Assembly (NCBI GenBank): GCA_963796485.1
Contig: CAWCLV010000004.1
Location: 372,001 to 436,000, forward strand
Length of the DNA: 64,000 bases
Origin: CAWCDJ01 sp963796485
GTDB taxonomy: Bacteria > Acidobacteriota > Terriglobia > Bryobacterales > Bryobacteraceae
Reading direction: 5' to 3'
The first letter of the stretch is position 1. Each line of letters begins with the position of its first letter. The notes under the pieces were generated by a model, which saw nothing but the letters and a program-made list of their open reading frames with translations, made no database searches and was not told where the DNA came from. Below are positions 34,823-44,222 of the stretch, in pieces. Made by a program: the position numbers and the translations under genes.

Positions 34823-35946
34823 CCCGGGTGGTCCTGTTCACGACGAACCTCGCGCGCGGCGGCGCGGAGATGCAAGTCGCGCAACTCGCCGGCCGTCTGC
34901 GGGCGCGCGGCTGGGATGTGCATGTCGTGTCTCTGCTGAAACCGAGCGCGCTTGAAGAGGAACTGCGCGCGGCGGGCGTCCCGGTGTGGTCGCTCGATAT
35001 GGCCGGGAAGCCGCTGCGGTTAGGATCATTGGTGCCGTTGCTCAACCGGATCAAACCGCAGATCGTGCACGCGCACTTGTTTCACGCCAACATGGCCGCG
35101 CGCATGGTGCGGCTGATCTGCCCGGTGCCGGTCGTGATCTCGACCATTCACAGCCTGGCCGAGAGCAGCCGGCGCTCGCACCGCATCCGGGGGCGAGACT
35201 GGCTCTATCGAATGACGGACCGGCTTTCGGATGCCGTGGTCTGCGTCTCGCAGGCGGTCGCGGAGCGGCACGTGTCGGCGGGCGCGGTATCGCGCCGGCG
35301 AGTCCGCGTGATTCCCAACGGAGTGGACACAGCGATCTTCCGGCCGGATGCCGCAAGGCGCGCGGAGACCCGGTCAGCCCTGGGGCTCGGCGATGAGTTT
35401 GCGTGGCTCGCCGCCGGGCGGCTGATGTGGAAGAAGAATTACCCGCTGATGCTGCAAGCCGCCGCCCGGCTGGCAGGATGCGCGCTGCTGATCGCAGGCG
35501 ATGGCCCCGACGCTGCGGCGCTGCGGGAGCTATCGACGAAGTTGGGGCTGAATACGCGCTTCCTGGGGCCAAGGGAGGACATCCCCGGGCTGATGAACGC
35601 TTGCGACGGCTTCGTTATGTCATCGGCCGTCGAAGGCCTGCCCATGGCGTTGCTCGAAGCCGCGGCCAGCGGACTGTCTCAGGTGGCAGTCGGGGTCGGC
35701 GGCGTCGCGGACGCGATCGTCCACGAACGAACCGGGTATGTGGTTCCGGCACCTGGAGATCCCGAGAGTTTGGGCGCGGCGATGGCACGACTCGCCGGCC
35801 TGCCGGCACACGAGCGTGCCGCCATCTCCGGCGCGGCGCGCGAGCACGCGGTTCAGACGTTCGATCTCAGCGTCGTGGTGGATCAATGGGAGCGGCTTTA
35901 CGAAGACCTGCTGCATGCGGAAGCCGTCTCCAACGGTGAGGCTTAG
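34819..35946 (+). CDS. Family 4 glycosyltransferase
   Basis: 375 residues. N-terminal FTTNLARGGAEMQVAQLAG, VIPNGVDTAIFRPD, AAGRLMWKKNYPLML and the E-x7-E motif in EGLPMALLEAAASGL. ATG 34819 overlaps the preceding stop (ATGA). Same operon; about as related to the preceding enzyme as typical GT4 paralogues. Confidence 0.9.
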   Translation: MTRVVLFTTNLARGGAEMQVAQLAGRLRARGWDVHVVSLLKPSALEEELRAAGVPVWSLDMAGKPLRLGSLVPLLNRIKPQIVHAHLFHANMAARMVRLICPVPVVISTIHSLAESSRRSHRIRGRDWLYRMTDRLSDAVVCVSQAVAERHVSAGAVSRRRVRVIPNGVDTAIFRPDAARRAETRSALGLGDEFAWLAAGRLMWKKNYPLMLQAAARLAGCALLIAGDGPDAAALRELSTKLGLNTRFLGPREDIPGLMNACDGFVMSSAVEGLPMALLEAAASGLSQVAVGVGGVADAIVHERTGYVVPAPGDPESLGAAMARLAGLPAHERAAISGAAREHAVQTFDLSVVVDQWERLYEDLLHAEAVSNGEA

Positions 35947-35949
35947 CCT

Positions 35950-36729
35950 GTGCCGCCGCTCGATGTGACGAACCGTTTCGTGCTCGATTTCTGCCTTCGG
36001 GCGGCGCATGAAACTCCGGGCGCGCGGGTGCTCGATTTCGGATGCGGAGCAGGGCGTCTGGTGGCTGCCGCGAAGGCGGCCGGCATCGACATGCGCGGCG
36101 CGGACGTTTATTACGGAGGCTCGCAAACCCGCGCCGAGGCTGCGGCGGCAGGTCTTCTGGGCACTGCTATCATTGAAATTTCAGGCGGCAGGATCGGCTT
36201 TCCGGAAAGCTATTTCGACCTGGTGGTGAATAACCAGGTAATGGAGCATATAGAGGACCTGGAAGGAACCCTAAGGGAAATTCACCGTGTTTTGAAGCCG
36301 GGCGGCCGCGTGCTGAGCATCTTCCCGTCGCGCGATGTCTTCCGTGAGGGACACATCGGGATTCCGTTTTCGCACTGGTTCCCCCAGGGCTCGCGAATCC
36401 GCTTCTATTACACTTGGATGTTGCGCAGTATGGGCCTGGGAACGTGGAAAGAGCAGGCGCCGACGGCCCGCCGGTGGGCGGCCGACAAGTTGGCGTGGAT
36501 CGACCGGTACACACGCTATCGCACGCGGCGGGAAATCTTCGGGGCATTCGATCGCTACTTCCGAAACGAAATGCGCGAATCCGACTACATCCGGTTCCGG
36601 CTGCTCGACCGGCCCGGAAGAGCGCGGGTCGCAGCGGCGCTCGAGTTTCCACCCGCCGCGGCGGCATCGCGCGCTCTCTTCCGAAAATTGGCGTTCCTGG
36701 TAATTCTCTCGCGGAAGGAAGCGGCGTGA
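35950..36729 (+). CDS. Class I SAM methyltransferase
   Basis: 259 residues. SAM motif RVLDFGCGAGRLVAAA, VVNNQVMEHIEDLEGTL and LKPGGRVLSIFPSRD. Likely modifies a glycan or its lipid carrier as part of this operon. GTG start at 35950, three bases after the preceding stop. Confidence 0.85.
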   Translation: MPPLDVTNRFVLDFCLRAAHETPGARVLDFGCGAGRLVAAAKAAGIDMRGADVYYGGSQTRAEAAAAGLLGTAIIEISGGRIGFPESYFDLVVNNQVMEHIEDLEGTLREIHRVLKPGGRVLSIFPSRDVFREGHIGIPFSHWFPQGSRIRFYYTWMLRSMGLGTWKEQAPTARRWAADKLAWIDRYTRYRTRREIFGAFDRYFRNEMRESDYIRFRLLDRPGRARVAAALEFPPAAAASRALFRKLAFLVILSRKEAA

Positions 36730-37850
36730 AGATCGCGTACCTCATCACGCGGGCCGATGCCGTAGGCGGAGCGAGCATCCACGTACGCGACCTGGCGCGC
36801 GCGATGCTCGACCGTGGCCATGAAGTTCTCGTGCTGCTGGGCGGAAACGGTCCGGTATCCGAACAAATGGCCAAGTCCGCTGTTCCCTGCCGGAACCTCG
36901 AGTTCCTGAGGCGTGACATACATCCGGTACGCGATTGGCGGGCCATTAACGAAGTGACCAGGACGCTGCGCGATTTCCGGCCCGACCTGCTCTCGACCCA
37001 TACGGCCAAAGCCGGGTGGGTGGGACGCGCGTCCTGCGCGCGGCTTGGCATCCCGGCCGTCTACACGCCGCACGGCTGGGTGATCGGCACCCGCATCTCC
37101 GCCGTGTCGGGAGTGGTTTTCACGGCCGCGGAGCGGATTGCGGCCCGCTGGTGCCGCGCGATCGTCTGCGTGTGCGAATACGAAAAGCGGCTCGCGTTGG
37201 AGAAGCGCGTAGCCCCGGCCGAGCGGCTTTTCGTGGTCCACAACGGCGTTCGCGATATTCCCTGTGAGCAGCGCGCCGAACCGGGACGGATTCCCGTCCG
37301 TATCTGTTCCGTGGCGCGTTTCGAATCGCCCAAGGATCACGCCACGCTGCTGAGGGCCTGTGCCCTGCTGCCGGGGCGCGCCTGGCAACTCGACCTGGTT
37401 GGCGATGGACCGCTCGAGCCGGGGATCCGGCGGCTGGCCGCCACCCTGGGCATTGCGCAAAATGTAAATTTTTGTGGCTACCGCAAAGATCCGGCGGAGG
37501 TTTTGCGAGACGCTCAGATCTTCGCGCTCTCTTCGCGGTCCGAGGCATTCCCGCGCAGCGTTCTTGAGGCAATGCGCGCGGAACTCCCTGTAGTAGCGTC
37601 GGATGTGGGCGGGGTGCGCGAGGCGGTGGAACACGGCGTCAACGGACTGATTGTGCCCGCCGGGGATGCACCGGGTTTTTCCGCGGCACTGACCAGCCTC
37701 ATAGCGGACCCCGCTCTCCGGAAACGCCTGGGCGCTGCGGGCCGTCTTAATTTCGAAAGACGGTTCGATCTGGAATTCATGGTCGTGAACACAGAGAGTG
37801 TGTATGCTGCCGTGTTGGATAAAAAAACGCCGGTGAGGAGAATAGCCTGA
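36726..37850 (+). CDS. Family 4 glycosyltransferase
   Basis: 374 residues. N-terminal AYLITRADAVGGASIHVRDLA, HTAKAGWVGRASCARLGIP, YTPHGW, VHNGVRDIPC, and the E-x7-E motif in SEAFPRSVLEAMRAELPVVAS. The first part resembles GT4 enzymes adding the first sugars to undecaprenyl-pyrophosphate-linked sugar. GTG start overlaps the methyltransferase TGA. Confidence 0.9.
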   Translation: MKIAYLITRADAVGGASIHVRDLARAMLDRGHEVLVLLGGNGPVSEQMAKSAVPCRNLEFLRRDIHPVRDWRAINEVTRTLRDFRPDLLSTHTAKAGWVGRASCARLGIPAVYTPHGWVIGTRISAVSGVVFTAAERIAARWCRAIVCVCEYEKRLALEKRVAPAERLFVVHNGVRDIPCEQRAEPGRIPVRICSVARFESPKDHATLLRACALLPGRAWQLDLVGDGPLEPGIRRLAATLGIAQNVNFCGYRKDPAEVLRDAQIFALSSRSEAFPRSVLEAMRAELPVVASDVGGVREAVEHGVNGLIVPAGDAPGFSAALTSLIADPALRKRLGAAGRLNFERRFDLEFMVVNTESVYAAVLDKKTPVRRIA

Positions 37851-37851
37851 C

Positions 37852-38538
37852 GTGGACTGGTCCTGGGGCACAGCTTCGCTGATCGAATCCGCGCCGCATC
37901 TCTGCGCAAGCGCTCTGTTTTCGCGCAGAAATCAAGCCGTGAAGCGAGTGCTCGAGGTGGCAATTGCCGCGATGCTGCTGATGCTTGCACTGCCCATCGC
38001 GGCAGTGATCGCGATTGCGATCGTCCTCGAAACGCGGGGGCCGGTATTTTTCGGCCACACACGCATCGGCCGGAACCAGCGCCGCTTTCGGGTATGGAAA
38101 TTCCGCTCGATGGTGGCGAATGCGGATGCCGCGCTTCAAAAATACCTGTCCGAACATCCGGAGCGCCGCGCGGAGTGGCGGTACAGCCACAAGTTGAAGC
38201 AGGACCCGCGCGTGACCCGCGTCGGGCGGCTGCTGCGCCGGTCGAGTCTCGACGAGCTGCCGCAGCTTTGGAACGTGCTGCGCGGAGACATGAGCCTGAT
38301 CGGGCCGCGGCCGATCGTGGAGGAAGAGATGGCGAAATACGGCCCGGCGATCTCTCTCTACCAACAGGTTCTTCCAGGATTGACCGGCCTGTGGCAGGTT
38401 TCAGGCCGCGCCGACACCAGCTATCTTCGCCGCGTGGATCTCGACTGCGAGTACATCCGCCGCTGGAGCTTCCGCATGGATTTGAAGATTCTTTGGACGA
38501 CCGTACGTGTGGTCCTGTATGGGCACGGCGCCTACTGA
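37852..38538 (+). CDS. Undecaprenyl-phosphate sugar-1-phosphate transferase (short monotopic PGT)
   Basis: 228 residues. Catalytic core of the WbaP/WcaJ/PglC family: one hydrophobic segment (VAIAAMLLMLALPIAAVIAIAI), RIGRNQRRFRVWKFRSM, and SLDELPQLWNVLRGDMSLIGPRP followed by PGLTGLWQVSGR. It transfers the first sugar phosphate to undecaprenyl phosphate, so it starts synthesis of the glycan that the upstream enzymes extend. GTG start 37852. Confidence 0.92.
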   Translation: MDWSWGTASLIESAPHLCASALFSRRNQAVKRVLEVAIAAMLLMLALPIAAVIAIAIVLETRGPVFFGHTRIGRNQRRFRVWKFRSMVANADAALQKYLSEHPERRAEWRYSHKLKQDPRVTRVGRLLRRSSLDELPQLWNVLRGDMSLIGPRPIVEEEMAKYGPAISLYQQVLPGLTGLWQVSGRADTSYLRRVDLDCEYIRRWSFRMDLKILWTTVRVVLYGHGAY

Positions 38539-38578
38539 TGCAATCAGGCGGCGGTTTGAAGTATAAACTGTAGACGTC

Positions 38579-39502
38579 ATGAACCGTCGCAATTTTCTGA
38601 TGAATGCCGCCGCGGGAACCGGCGCTTTGCTTTGGAGCGCCGAGATCGCTTCGGCAGCCCCGGACTGGAAACGGCAGGTTGGGCTCGAACTTTACACCGT
38701 CCGCGACCTGACTGCCAAGGATTATGAGGGTACGGTGGCCAAGGTCGCCGAGATCGGCTACAAGGAGGTCGAGCCGGCCACCGATTACGCCAAGATGGCG
38801 CCGAAGCAGTTTCGAGCCATGCTCGACCGCTACGGCCTGAGCGCGCCGAGCACTCACGTTGGGGCGACCGACGGGCCGGACCTGGAGCAACAACTCGAGG
38901 GCTTCCAGATCATGGGCATCAAGTACACCGAGATCCGCAGCGCCAGCCCGACTGCACCCGCAGGCCGGGGCCGTGGCGGCCAACGTCCCGCGGAAACCGA
39001 AGAGTCCGTCAAGCGCACCGCCGCGGAAATCAACCGCCACGGCGGGATCGCGAAAAAGTTCGGCATGAAGATGCTGATCCACAATCACACGATGGAATTC
39101 GAGCCTCTCGCAGGCAGCAAACGGCGGCCTTACGACGTCCTGCTGGCCGAGACGGACCCGGCGCTCGTCGCCATGCAGCTCGATATCGGCTGGGCGTCGG
39201 TGGCCGGTCAGAATGTTCTCGAGATGTTCCACAAGAACCCAGGCCGGTTCGAGTTGTGGCACGTCAAAGACGCGCGCGGCATCAAGCTGATGAACGCGGA
39301 TATGAACGAAGCCGAGCGGATGCGCGCCGCTACGCTGGTGCCGGTCGGAGAAGGCGAAGTGGACTACAAAACGATCTTCGCGAACGCCGGGCTGGCGGGC
39401 ATGAAGCACTACTGCGTCGAGCAGGACAATGCCGCCGATTGGGGCGATTCGGTGGCGGCGGCCCGCGTGAGCTACCGGAATATCGTCAAGATGCTGGGGT
39501 AG
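38579..39502 (+). CDS. Exported sugar phosphate isomerase/epimerase-like TIM-barrel protein
   Basis: 307 residues. Tat-like leader (NRRNFLMNAAAGTG) then a xylose-isomerase-type TIM barrel: GLELYTVRDLTAKD, APSTHVGA, LIHNHTMEFEP, LDIGWASVAG and WHVKDARG carry the usual His/Asp/Glu metal ligands. An unusual Pro/Gly/Arg-rich loop (TAPAGRGRGGQRPAET) lies near residue 125. Extracytoplasmic sugar isomerase-like proteins of this type are common in Solibacter relatives; substrate unknown. Confidence 0.85.
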   Translation: MNRRNFLMNAAAGTGALLWSAEIASAAPDWKRQVGLELYTVRDLTAKDYEGTVAKVAEIGYKEVEPATDYAKMAPKQFRAMLDRYGLSAPSTHVGATDGPDLEQQLEGFQIMGIKYTEIRSASPTAPAGRGRGGQRPAETEESVKRTAAEINRHGGIAKKFGMKMLIHNHTMEFEPLAGSKRRPYDVLLAETDPALVAMQLDIGWASVAGQNVLEMFHKNPGRFELWHVKDARGIKLMNADMNEAERMRAATLVPVGEGEVDYKTIFANAGLAGMKHYCVEQDNAADWGDSVAAARVSYRNIVKMLG

Positions 39503-39505
39503 CCC

Positions 39506-40393
39506 ATGACTTCCACTCACTCCCGCCGGAGCGTCCTGCTGGGCGCGCTCGGGCTGCCGGGCGCGGCATTCGCCCAACGCGGTGTCAGCCGGGTCTCCGG
39601 CGTCGGCGTCAGGCTCGGCCTGAATGCCTATTCGTTCAACGCTCCCCTGCGAGACGGCAGCATGACGCTGGCCGGCGTGGTGGATTACTGCGCCGAGCAC
39701 GGCATTTCCGCCGTGGACCCTACCGGGTATTACTTTCCCGGGTACCCCAAGGTCCCGACCGACCAGTACATCTACAGCCTGAAACGCCGCGCTTTTCTCA
39801 ATGGCGTGACGCTCAGCGGGACCGGCGTGCGGAACGACTTCGCCGTCACCAACCCAGAGACGCGCCGCAAAGACGTGCAACTGGTGAAGGACTGGATCGA
39901 GGTCGCCGCCAAACTCGGCGCGCCGGTGATCCGCGTGTTCTCGGGGGTCAAACACCCGGAGGGCTACAGCTTCGACCAGGTGACGGAGTGGATGGTCCCC
40001 CTGTTTCGCGAGTGCGCGAACTACGCCGGCAAGTACGGCGTCATCGTGGGGCTCCAGAACCACAACGATTTCGTGAAGACCGCGGACCAGGCGATCCGGA
40101 TCATCAACGCGGTGGATTCCGAATGGTTCGGCTCGATCCTGGACATAGGCAGTTTGCGGACCGGCGACCCCTACGAGGAGATCGCCAAACTGATCCCCTA
40201 TGCCGTTTCCTGGCAGCTCAAGGAAAACGTCGGTTACGGGACGAAGGAGGTCCCGACCGACCTCGCCAAGGTGAAGGCGATTATCGATCGCCACGGCTAT
40301 CGGGGCTTTCTGCCGGTGGAGACACTCGGCGCGGGCGACCCGCGGGTGAAAGTCGCGGCGTTCATCGAAAAGGCGCGGAAAGTTTTCGGCTAA
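39506..40393 (+). CDS. Exported sugar phosphate isomerase/epimerase-like TIM-barrel protein
   Basis: 295 residues. Tat leader (SRRSVLLGALGLPGAAFA) then a TIM barrel: VGVRLGLNAYSFN, SAVDPTGYYFPGYP, PVIRVFSGVK, GLQNHNDF, SILDIGSLRTGDPYEE and FLPVETLGAGDP. Three bases after the preceding paralogue, so the two are a likely pair acting on related sugars in the periplasm. Confidence 0.85.
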   Translation: MTSTHSRRSVLLGALGLPGAAFAQRGVSRVSGVGVRLGLNAYSFNAPLRDGSMTLAGVVDYCAEHGISAVDPTGYYFPGYPKVPTDQYIYSLKRRAFLNGVTLSGTGVRNDFAVTNPETRRKDVQLVKDWIEVAAKLGAPVIRVFSGVKHPEGYSFDQVTEWMVPLFRECANYAGKYGVIVGLQNHNDFVKTADQAIRIINAVDSEWFGSILDIGSLRTGDPYEEIAKLIPYAVSWQLKENVGYGTKEVPTDLAKVKAIIDRHGYRGFLPVETLGAGDPRVKVAAFIEKARKVFG

Positions 40394-40607
40394 AGTTAGT
40401 GGCGCGGACCTCCCGGTCTGCGCTCTTTTCAATACCGGGCATCGTGACTGCGTGTCCCGCAGCGCGGCTACCTCGAACGCGCGGAACTTTCCGGTCTGCC
40501 CGGCGCACCGAAGGCGCGCTCCGCGCGCCTGGGCAGGCCAGGAGGCCTACCCCACTGGGCTACACGGCTGAGCGGAGCGTGGTCGTGATCTGCTGATGGG
40601 TTTAGTG
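40394..40607. repeat. Intergenic cluster of family A palindromic-repeat fragments
   Basis: Between two convergent genes. A full arm GGGCAGGCCAGGAGGCCTAC lies at 40531-40550, continuing CCCAC. Hairpin-like relatives occur at about 40404-40430 (GCGGACCTCCCGGTCTGCGC) and 40478-40503. It looks like several decayed copies or rearranged parts of the element at 9499-9576. Confidence 0.6.
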
Positions 40608-41870
40608 CTAAACGGCCGCGCCGCGGCTCAACTCGACGCCGCGAGTGCTCACGGCGTATTTCGCGAGCATGCACGGGTTCTCCCAACCGGGGAAGGTCGA
40701 CGGGTTGCGGAGATAGTCGAAGAAACGAATCGCCACCTGCGCGAAGTGCGCTTCATGGCCGACGCGATAAACGTCCGGAATCGTGACCCGCACGCGCAAT
40801 CCCTGAGGCTCGAGCGAAACGCCCGGGTATTCCGCCGCGATCGCCGCAATACGCCTCTCGAGCGCGCCCGGAACTGACGGATCCTGCGGGACGACGTACA
40901 GCTCCGGACGGTAATTCTCCTCTTCGCCCTGCCGCACTTCGACCCGCGACTTCGTCCCGCGATAAATGGCCAGGTGCGTGTCGCCGCCGCCCGCGGGGGC
41001 TTCCCAGCGCCATAGCACGTCGAGTTTCGCGTGAATGCCCCGGAGCGCGTAGGACACTTGCGTGTTGCAGTAGTAATCGAGAGCGGGCCCGGGCTCGCCG
41101 GTGACTTGCCGGAACTGTTCGGCCGTCATGGCGGTGGGCCAACGTCTGGCGGCGAGAATCCTCAGGTCGTTCAAATGATCGAGCGCCTGCTCCGGGAAGA
41201 GTGTCCACTGGATCAGGTCCACCAGGTGGGTTCCGACATCGGCCAGCGCTTCGCCCTGCTCCTCGACGTCGAAGAACCACACCGGGCGCAGGTTCGGGCT
41301 TCCGGCCACCATCTTCAGGATGTGGTGCACGCTTTCCATGTAGACGGCTGGTTCCTCTTCGGCGCCCTCGACGATCGTGCCGAAGACATCGGGATCGTTC
41401 ACCAGGACCTTCTTCAGCATCGAGGTGATCTCGTGCCGCTCGGTCATGATGTCATACGCGATCAGACCGCGGCGTTCGGCCAGGGCCAGCGCCTGTTCCA
41501 GCGCGGGGAGATTCTGCGGGCGGATGACCCACGGCTTATCCGCAAGCACGTGAAGGCCGGCTTCGAGTGCGGCCCGAATGTAGCCGATCTTGGCGCGGTT
41601 GCGCCCGGAGAGAACCACGATGTTGCCCGGGCGTTCGGCTTTCATGCGCTCGAGAAAATCGGGCGAGGCGTGTACGTCCACTTCCCACGAGGTTGGATTC
41701 CGGGGGCGTTCGTTGAACCGGGCAACGCGGTTCAGGTGCGCGGCGAGATCGGTCCCGAGCGGGGCGTAGACGGCCGTGCGGGTGGCGACACCGGCGTACA
41801 TTTCTTTTTGGATCAGGGCGGCGTGAAAGTGGCCGGGGTCGAGGGTGATCAGGCGGAATTGGTCGTGCAT
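40608..41870 (-). CDS. Putative oxidoreductase (Gfo/Idh/MocA-like) with extended C-terminal domain
   Basis: 420 residues. N-terminal LITLDPGHFHAALIQKEMY Rossmann start, VVLSGRNRAKIGYIRAALEAGLHVLADKPW (the EKP-like motif), and GEALADVGTHLVDLIQW for substrate binding. The C-terminal half matches the 'putative oxidoreductase C-terminal' architecture. NAD(P)-dependent sugar or cyclitol oxidation inferred, fitting the adjacent sugar isomerases. No signal peptide. Confidence 0.8.
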   Translation of the reverse strand: MHDQFRLITLDPGHFHAALIQKEMYAGVATRTAVYAPLGTDLAAHLNRVARFNERPRNPTSWEVDVHASPDFLERMKAERPGNIVVLSGRNRAKIGYIRAALEAGLHVLADKPWVIRPQNLPALEQALALAERRGLIAYDIMTERHEITSMLKKVLVNDPDVFGTIVEGAEEEPAVYMESVHHILKMVAGSPNLRPVWFFDVEEQGEALADVGTHLVDLIQWTLFPEQALDHLNDLRILAARRWPTAMTAEQFRQVTGEPGPALDYYCNTQVSYALRGIHAKLDVLWRWEAPAGGGDTHLAIYRGTKSRVEVRQGEEENYRPELYVVPQDPSVPGALERRIAAIAAEYPGVSLEPQGLRVRVTIPDVYRVGHEAHFAQVAIRFFDYLRNPSTFPGWENPCMLAKYAVSTRGVELSRGAAV

Positions 41871-41925
41871 GCTGAGACTAGCTTAACTGACTGGCTTTAA
41901 TGAAAACACACGCGCCTTCGGCGCG

Positions 41926-41952
41926 GCGGGCAGGCCAGGAGGCCTACCCCAC
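41926..41952. repeat. Family A repeat arm overlapping a gene end
   Basis: A 27-bp arm (GCGGGCAGGCCAGGAGGCCT, then ACCCCAC) closely matching 40531-40555 and the arms at 9499-9576. It provides the stop codon (41944-41946) of the CRTAC1 gene on the minus strand. Confidence 0.7.
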
Positions 41953-43593
41953 TGTGAGTTTGCCGCCTTCGATGCAGTGGTGCGAGCCGGCGGGAACATT
42001 GCGGAACTCCTGCTTTGCGCCGCTGGGCCACTCGATTTCGAGGCGTGAGACCTGTGTGCGCCGTCCCAGGCCGAAGGTCAGGGTCAGTTCCGACTGCGAA
42101 AGGTAGCTCGAACCGCTGCGAACACGGCGCATTTGCGTGCCTTCGGAATCGTACACCCGGGCCACCGCGCCGATGGCGTCACGGTTCGACCTGGTCCCGG
42201 TAAGCCGGAGCCGCAGCGCGCGGTTTCCGGAAGTCAGGTCGTTGCGGTAAAGGTAGGCCGGCCCCTGGTTGGTCGTGACCAGCAGGTCGAGGTCGCCGTC
42301 GCGGTCGTAGTCGCCGTAGGCAAGGCCGCGGGCGACTTTGGGCTGCGCGAAGGCGGCGCCGGCCTGCGACGCCACATCGCGGAAACCCTTCTTGCCGACG
42401 TTCAGAAACAGGTGCGGCGGCTGCGCGTACCCTACATTGCCGCGAATTCGCCGCACGGTTTCGTCGATGTGCCCGTTTACGGCCACAAGATCCAGCCAGC
42501 CGTCCAGGTCGATGTCGAGGAATGCGCAGCCGAAGCCGAGGCTGGATCGCGAGGCCTGGCCGACCCCGGTCTTCTCCGCCACGTCGGTGAATCCGGCCTG
42601 AGTGGCGCGGTAGAGCGCGATCATTTCGTTGTCGAAATTGGTGATCGCGATGCCCTCGGCACCGGAATTCTCGAAATCTCCGGCATCGATCCCCATTCCC
42701 GCGCGAGCTTTCCCGTCGTCGCTGAACGCCACGCCCGCGCGCACCGCCACCTCCTCGAACGTGCCGTTGCGTTGGTTGCGGTAAAGCTTATTCGGCTGCG
42801 TGTCGTTAGCAATCAGCAGGTCGGGCCAGCCATCGTGGTCGTAATCCAGCATGGCCGCGCCGAGCGATTTCGAGCTGGTATCGAAGATGCCGCTGCGCGC
42901 CGTGACGTCCTCGAAGGTGCCGTTGCCGCGGTTGCGGAACAGCCAGCAGGTCTCGCCGTGATACGCCTCCGGAGTGCAGTACGACTTGCGCTTTCCGTCC
43001 ACGCTGCAAAACACGTCGTGCTCCGGCGACCATTTGACGTAGTTGCAGACAAGCAGGTCGAGCAGACCGTCGCGGTCGTAGTCGAACCAGAGCGCGGACA
43101 TGCTGAAGGCGCTCCGCCCGCCGAGCCCGGCTTTCTCCGTCACATCCACGAAGCGTCCCTTCCCGTTGTTCTGGAAGAGGCGGTTCTGGCCGACGGCGGT
43201 GATCAGCAGGTCGGGAAAGCCGTCGTTGTTATAATCGCCGACCGCCACGCCCATGCCGTACATTTCGATCGCCAGGCCGGCGCGCTCGGTCACGTCGGTG
43301 AACGTTCCGTTGCGGTTGTTGCGGTAGAGCCGCAGCGTGTCTTTGGGCCCGGAACGGCCGGGCCAGTTGGTGCCGTTCACCAGCAGGATGTCGAGCCAGC
43401 CGTCGCCATCGTAGTCGAGGAACGCGCAGCCCGGCCCCATCGTTTCCGGCAGGTACTTGGCTCCGAAGGCCCCGCTGTTGTGTCGGAAGCGCAGCCCCGC
43501 GGCCGCGCTCACGTCGGCTAACTGAAAGCCCAGTCCGCCGGGAGCGGAGGCGAACGCGGGCGCGGCGCCGAGAAGAAAAGTCCGCCGGGTCAC
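41944..43593 (-). CDS. Exported CRTAC1-type FG-GAP/ASPIC-UnbV propeller protein
   Basis: 549 residues. Tat-like leader (TRRTFLLGAAPAFAS), about six FG-GAP repeats with Ca-binding loops (DYDGDGWLD, DYNNDGFPD, DYDRDGLLD, DYDHDGWPD, DIDLDGWLD, DYDRDGDLD), and a C-terminal ASPIC/UnbV domain (SRSNRDAIGAVARVY and RSGSSYLSQSELTLTFGLG). A beta-propeller binding surface is expected; enzymatic activity is not known. The stop codon lies inside the repeat arm at 41926. Start overlaps the response-regulator stop by 4 bp, so this is the third gene of an HK-RR-CRTAC1 operon. Confidence 0.87.
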   Translation of the reverse strand: MTRRTFLLGAAPAFASAPGGLGFQLADVSAAAGLRFRHNSGAFGAKYLPETMGPGCAFLDYDGDGWLDILLVNGTNWPGRSGPKDTLRLYRNNRNGTFTDVTERAGLAIEMYGMGVAVGDYNNDGFPDLLITAVGQNRLFQNNGKGRFVDVTEKAGLGGRSAFSMSALWFDYDRDGLLDLLVCNYVKWSPEHDVFCSVDGKRKSYCTPEAYHGETCWLFRNRGNGTFEDVTARSGIFDTSSKSLGAAMLDYDHDGWPDLLIANDTQPNKLYRNQRNGTFEEVAVRAGVAFSDDGKARAGMGIDAGDFENSGAEGIAITNFDNEMIALYRATQAGFTDVAEKTGVGQASRSSLGFGCAFLDIDLDGWLDLVAVNGHIDETVRRIRGNVGYAQPPHLFLNVGKKGFRDVASQAGAAFAQPKVARGLAYGDYDRDGDLDLLVTTNQGPAYLYRNDLTSGNRALRLRLTGTRSNRDAIGAVARVYDSEGTQMRRVRSGSSYLSQSELTLTFGLGRRTQVSRLEIEWPSGAKQEFRNVPAGSHHCIEGGKLTVG

Positions 43594-44222
43594 GCGATAC
43601 TGACCAGCCCCTGGCGGATGGCGTAGACCACCAGTTCCGCCGTATTATGGATCCCCAGCGCCTGCATGATATTGGCCCGGTGCACCGCCACCGTGTTCGC
43701 GCTCAACCCGAGCACCGCGGCGATTTCCTTGTTCGACTTGCCGTGCACGATCAGTTGCAGCACCTCGAGTTCCCTGGTAGTGAGTTGCGGCAGTTGGGCG
43801 TCGGGCGCGAAAGCCGACGGGTCCAGCCTCGGATCGAGCACCCGCTCACCGGCCGCCACCTTCTTGACGGCGCTCACCATTTCCAGATCCATCGCGTTTT
43901 TGAGCAGGTAGCCGTGCGCTCCCGCTTCCAAACAGGTTCGGACGTAAGAGGCCTCCGAATGCATGCTGAGGATCAGGATCGCGGTCTCGGGCGCCGACTT
44001 CAGAATTTGCCGCGCCGCGACCGCGCCGTTCATACTGGGCAGCGCGAAATCCATCACCACCACGCGCGGCCGCAACTGCGCCGCCAACTCCACGGCCTGG
44101 TGACCGTCTTCGGCCTCGCCGACGACCCGGATCTCGGGATCGTCCTCCAGAAGCCGGCGGAATCCACGGCGCACCAGGCTGTGGTCGTCCACCAGAAGTA
44201 CGGTAATGCTAGGCTCCGGCAT
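43590..44222 (-). CDS. NarL/FixJ-family response regulator
   Basis: 210 residues. Receiver domain (VLLVDDHSLVRRGFRRLLE, phospho-acceptor D58 in VVVMDFALP) and a LuxR-type helix-turn-helix (LTTRELEVLQLIVHGKSNKEIAAVL with NTVAVHRANIM). Start 44222 follows a 14-bp overlap with the histidine-kinase 3' end; the preceding in-frame ATG adds no domain. Expected to be phosphorylated by the neighbouring kinase. Confidence 0.94.
   Translation of the reverse strand: MPEPSITVLLVDDHSLVRRGFRRLLEDDPEIRVVGEAEDGHQAVELAAQLRPRVVVMDFALPSMNGAVAARQILKSAPETAILILSMHSEASYVRTCLEAGAHGYLLKNAMDLEMVSAVKKVAAGERVLDPRLDPSAFAPDAQLPQLTTRELEVLQLIVHGKSNKEIAAVLGLSANTVAVHRANIMQALGIHNTAELVVYAIRQGLVSIA

Noticed and set aside
37514..40432. 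Very long minus-strand open frame (972 codons).
   Set aside because: Opposite to three well-supported genes (GT4, sugar transferase, isomerases); high-GC shadow frame.
38579..41870. The isomerase pair plus oxidoreductase as a known inositol pathway.
   Set aside because: The isomerase-like proteins carry Tat leaders and the oxidoreductase does not, and no other inositol genes are present; only a general sugar role is supported.
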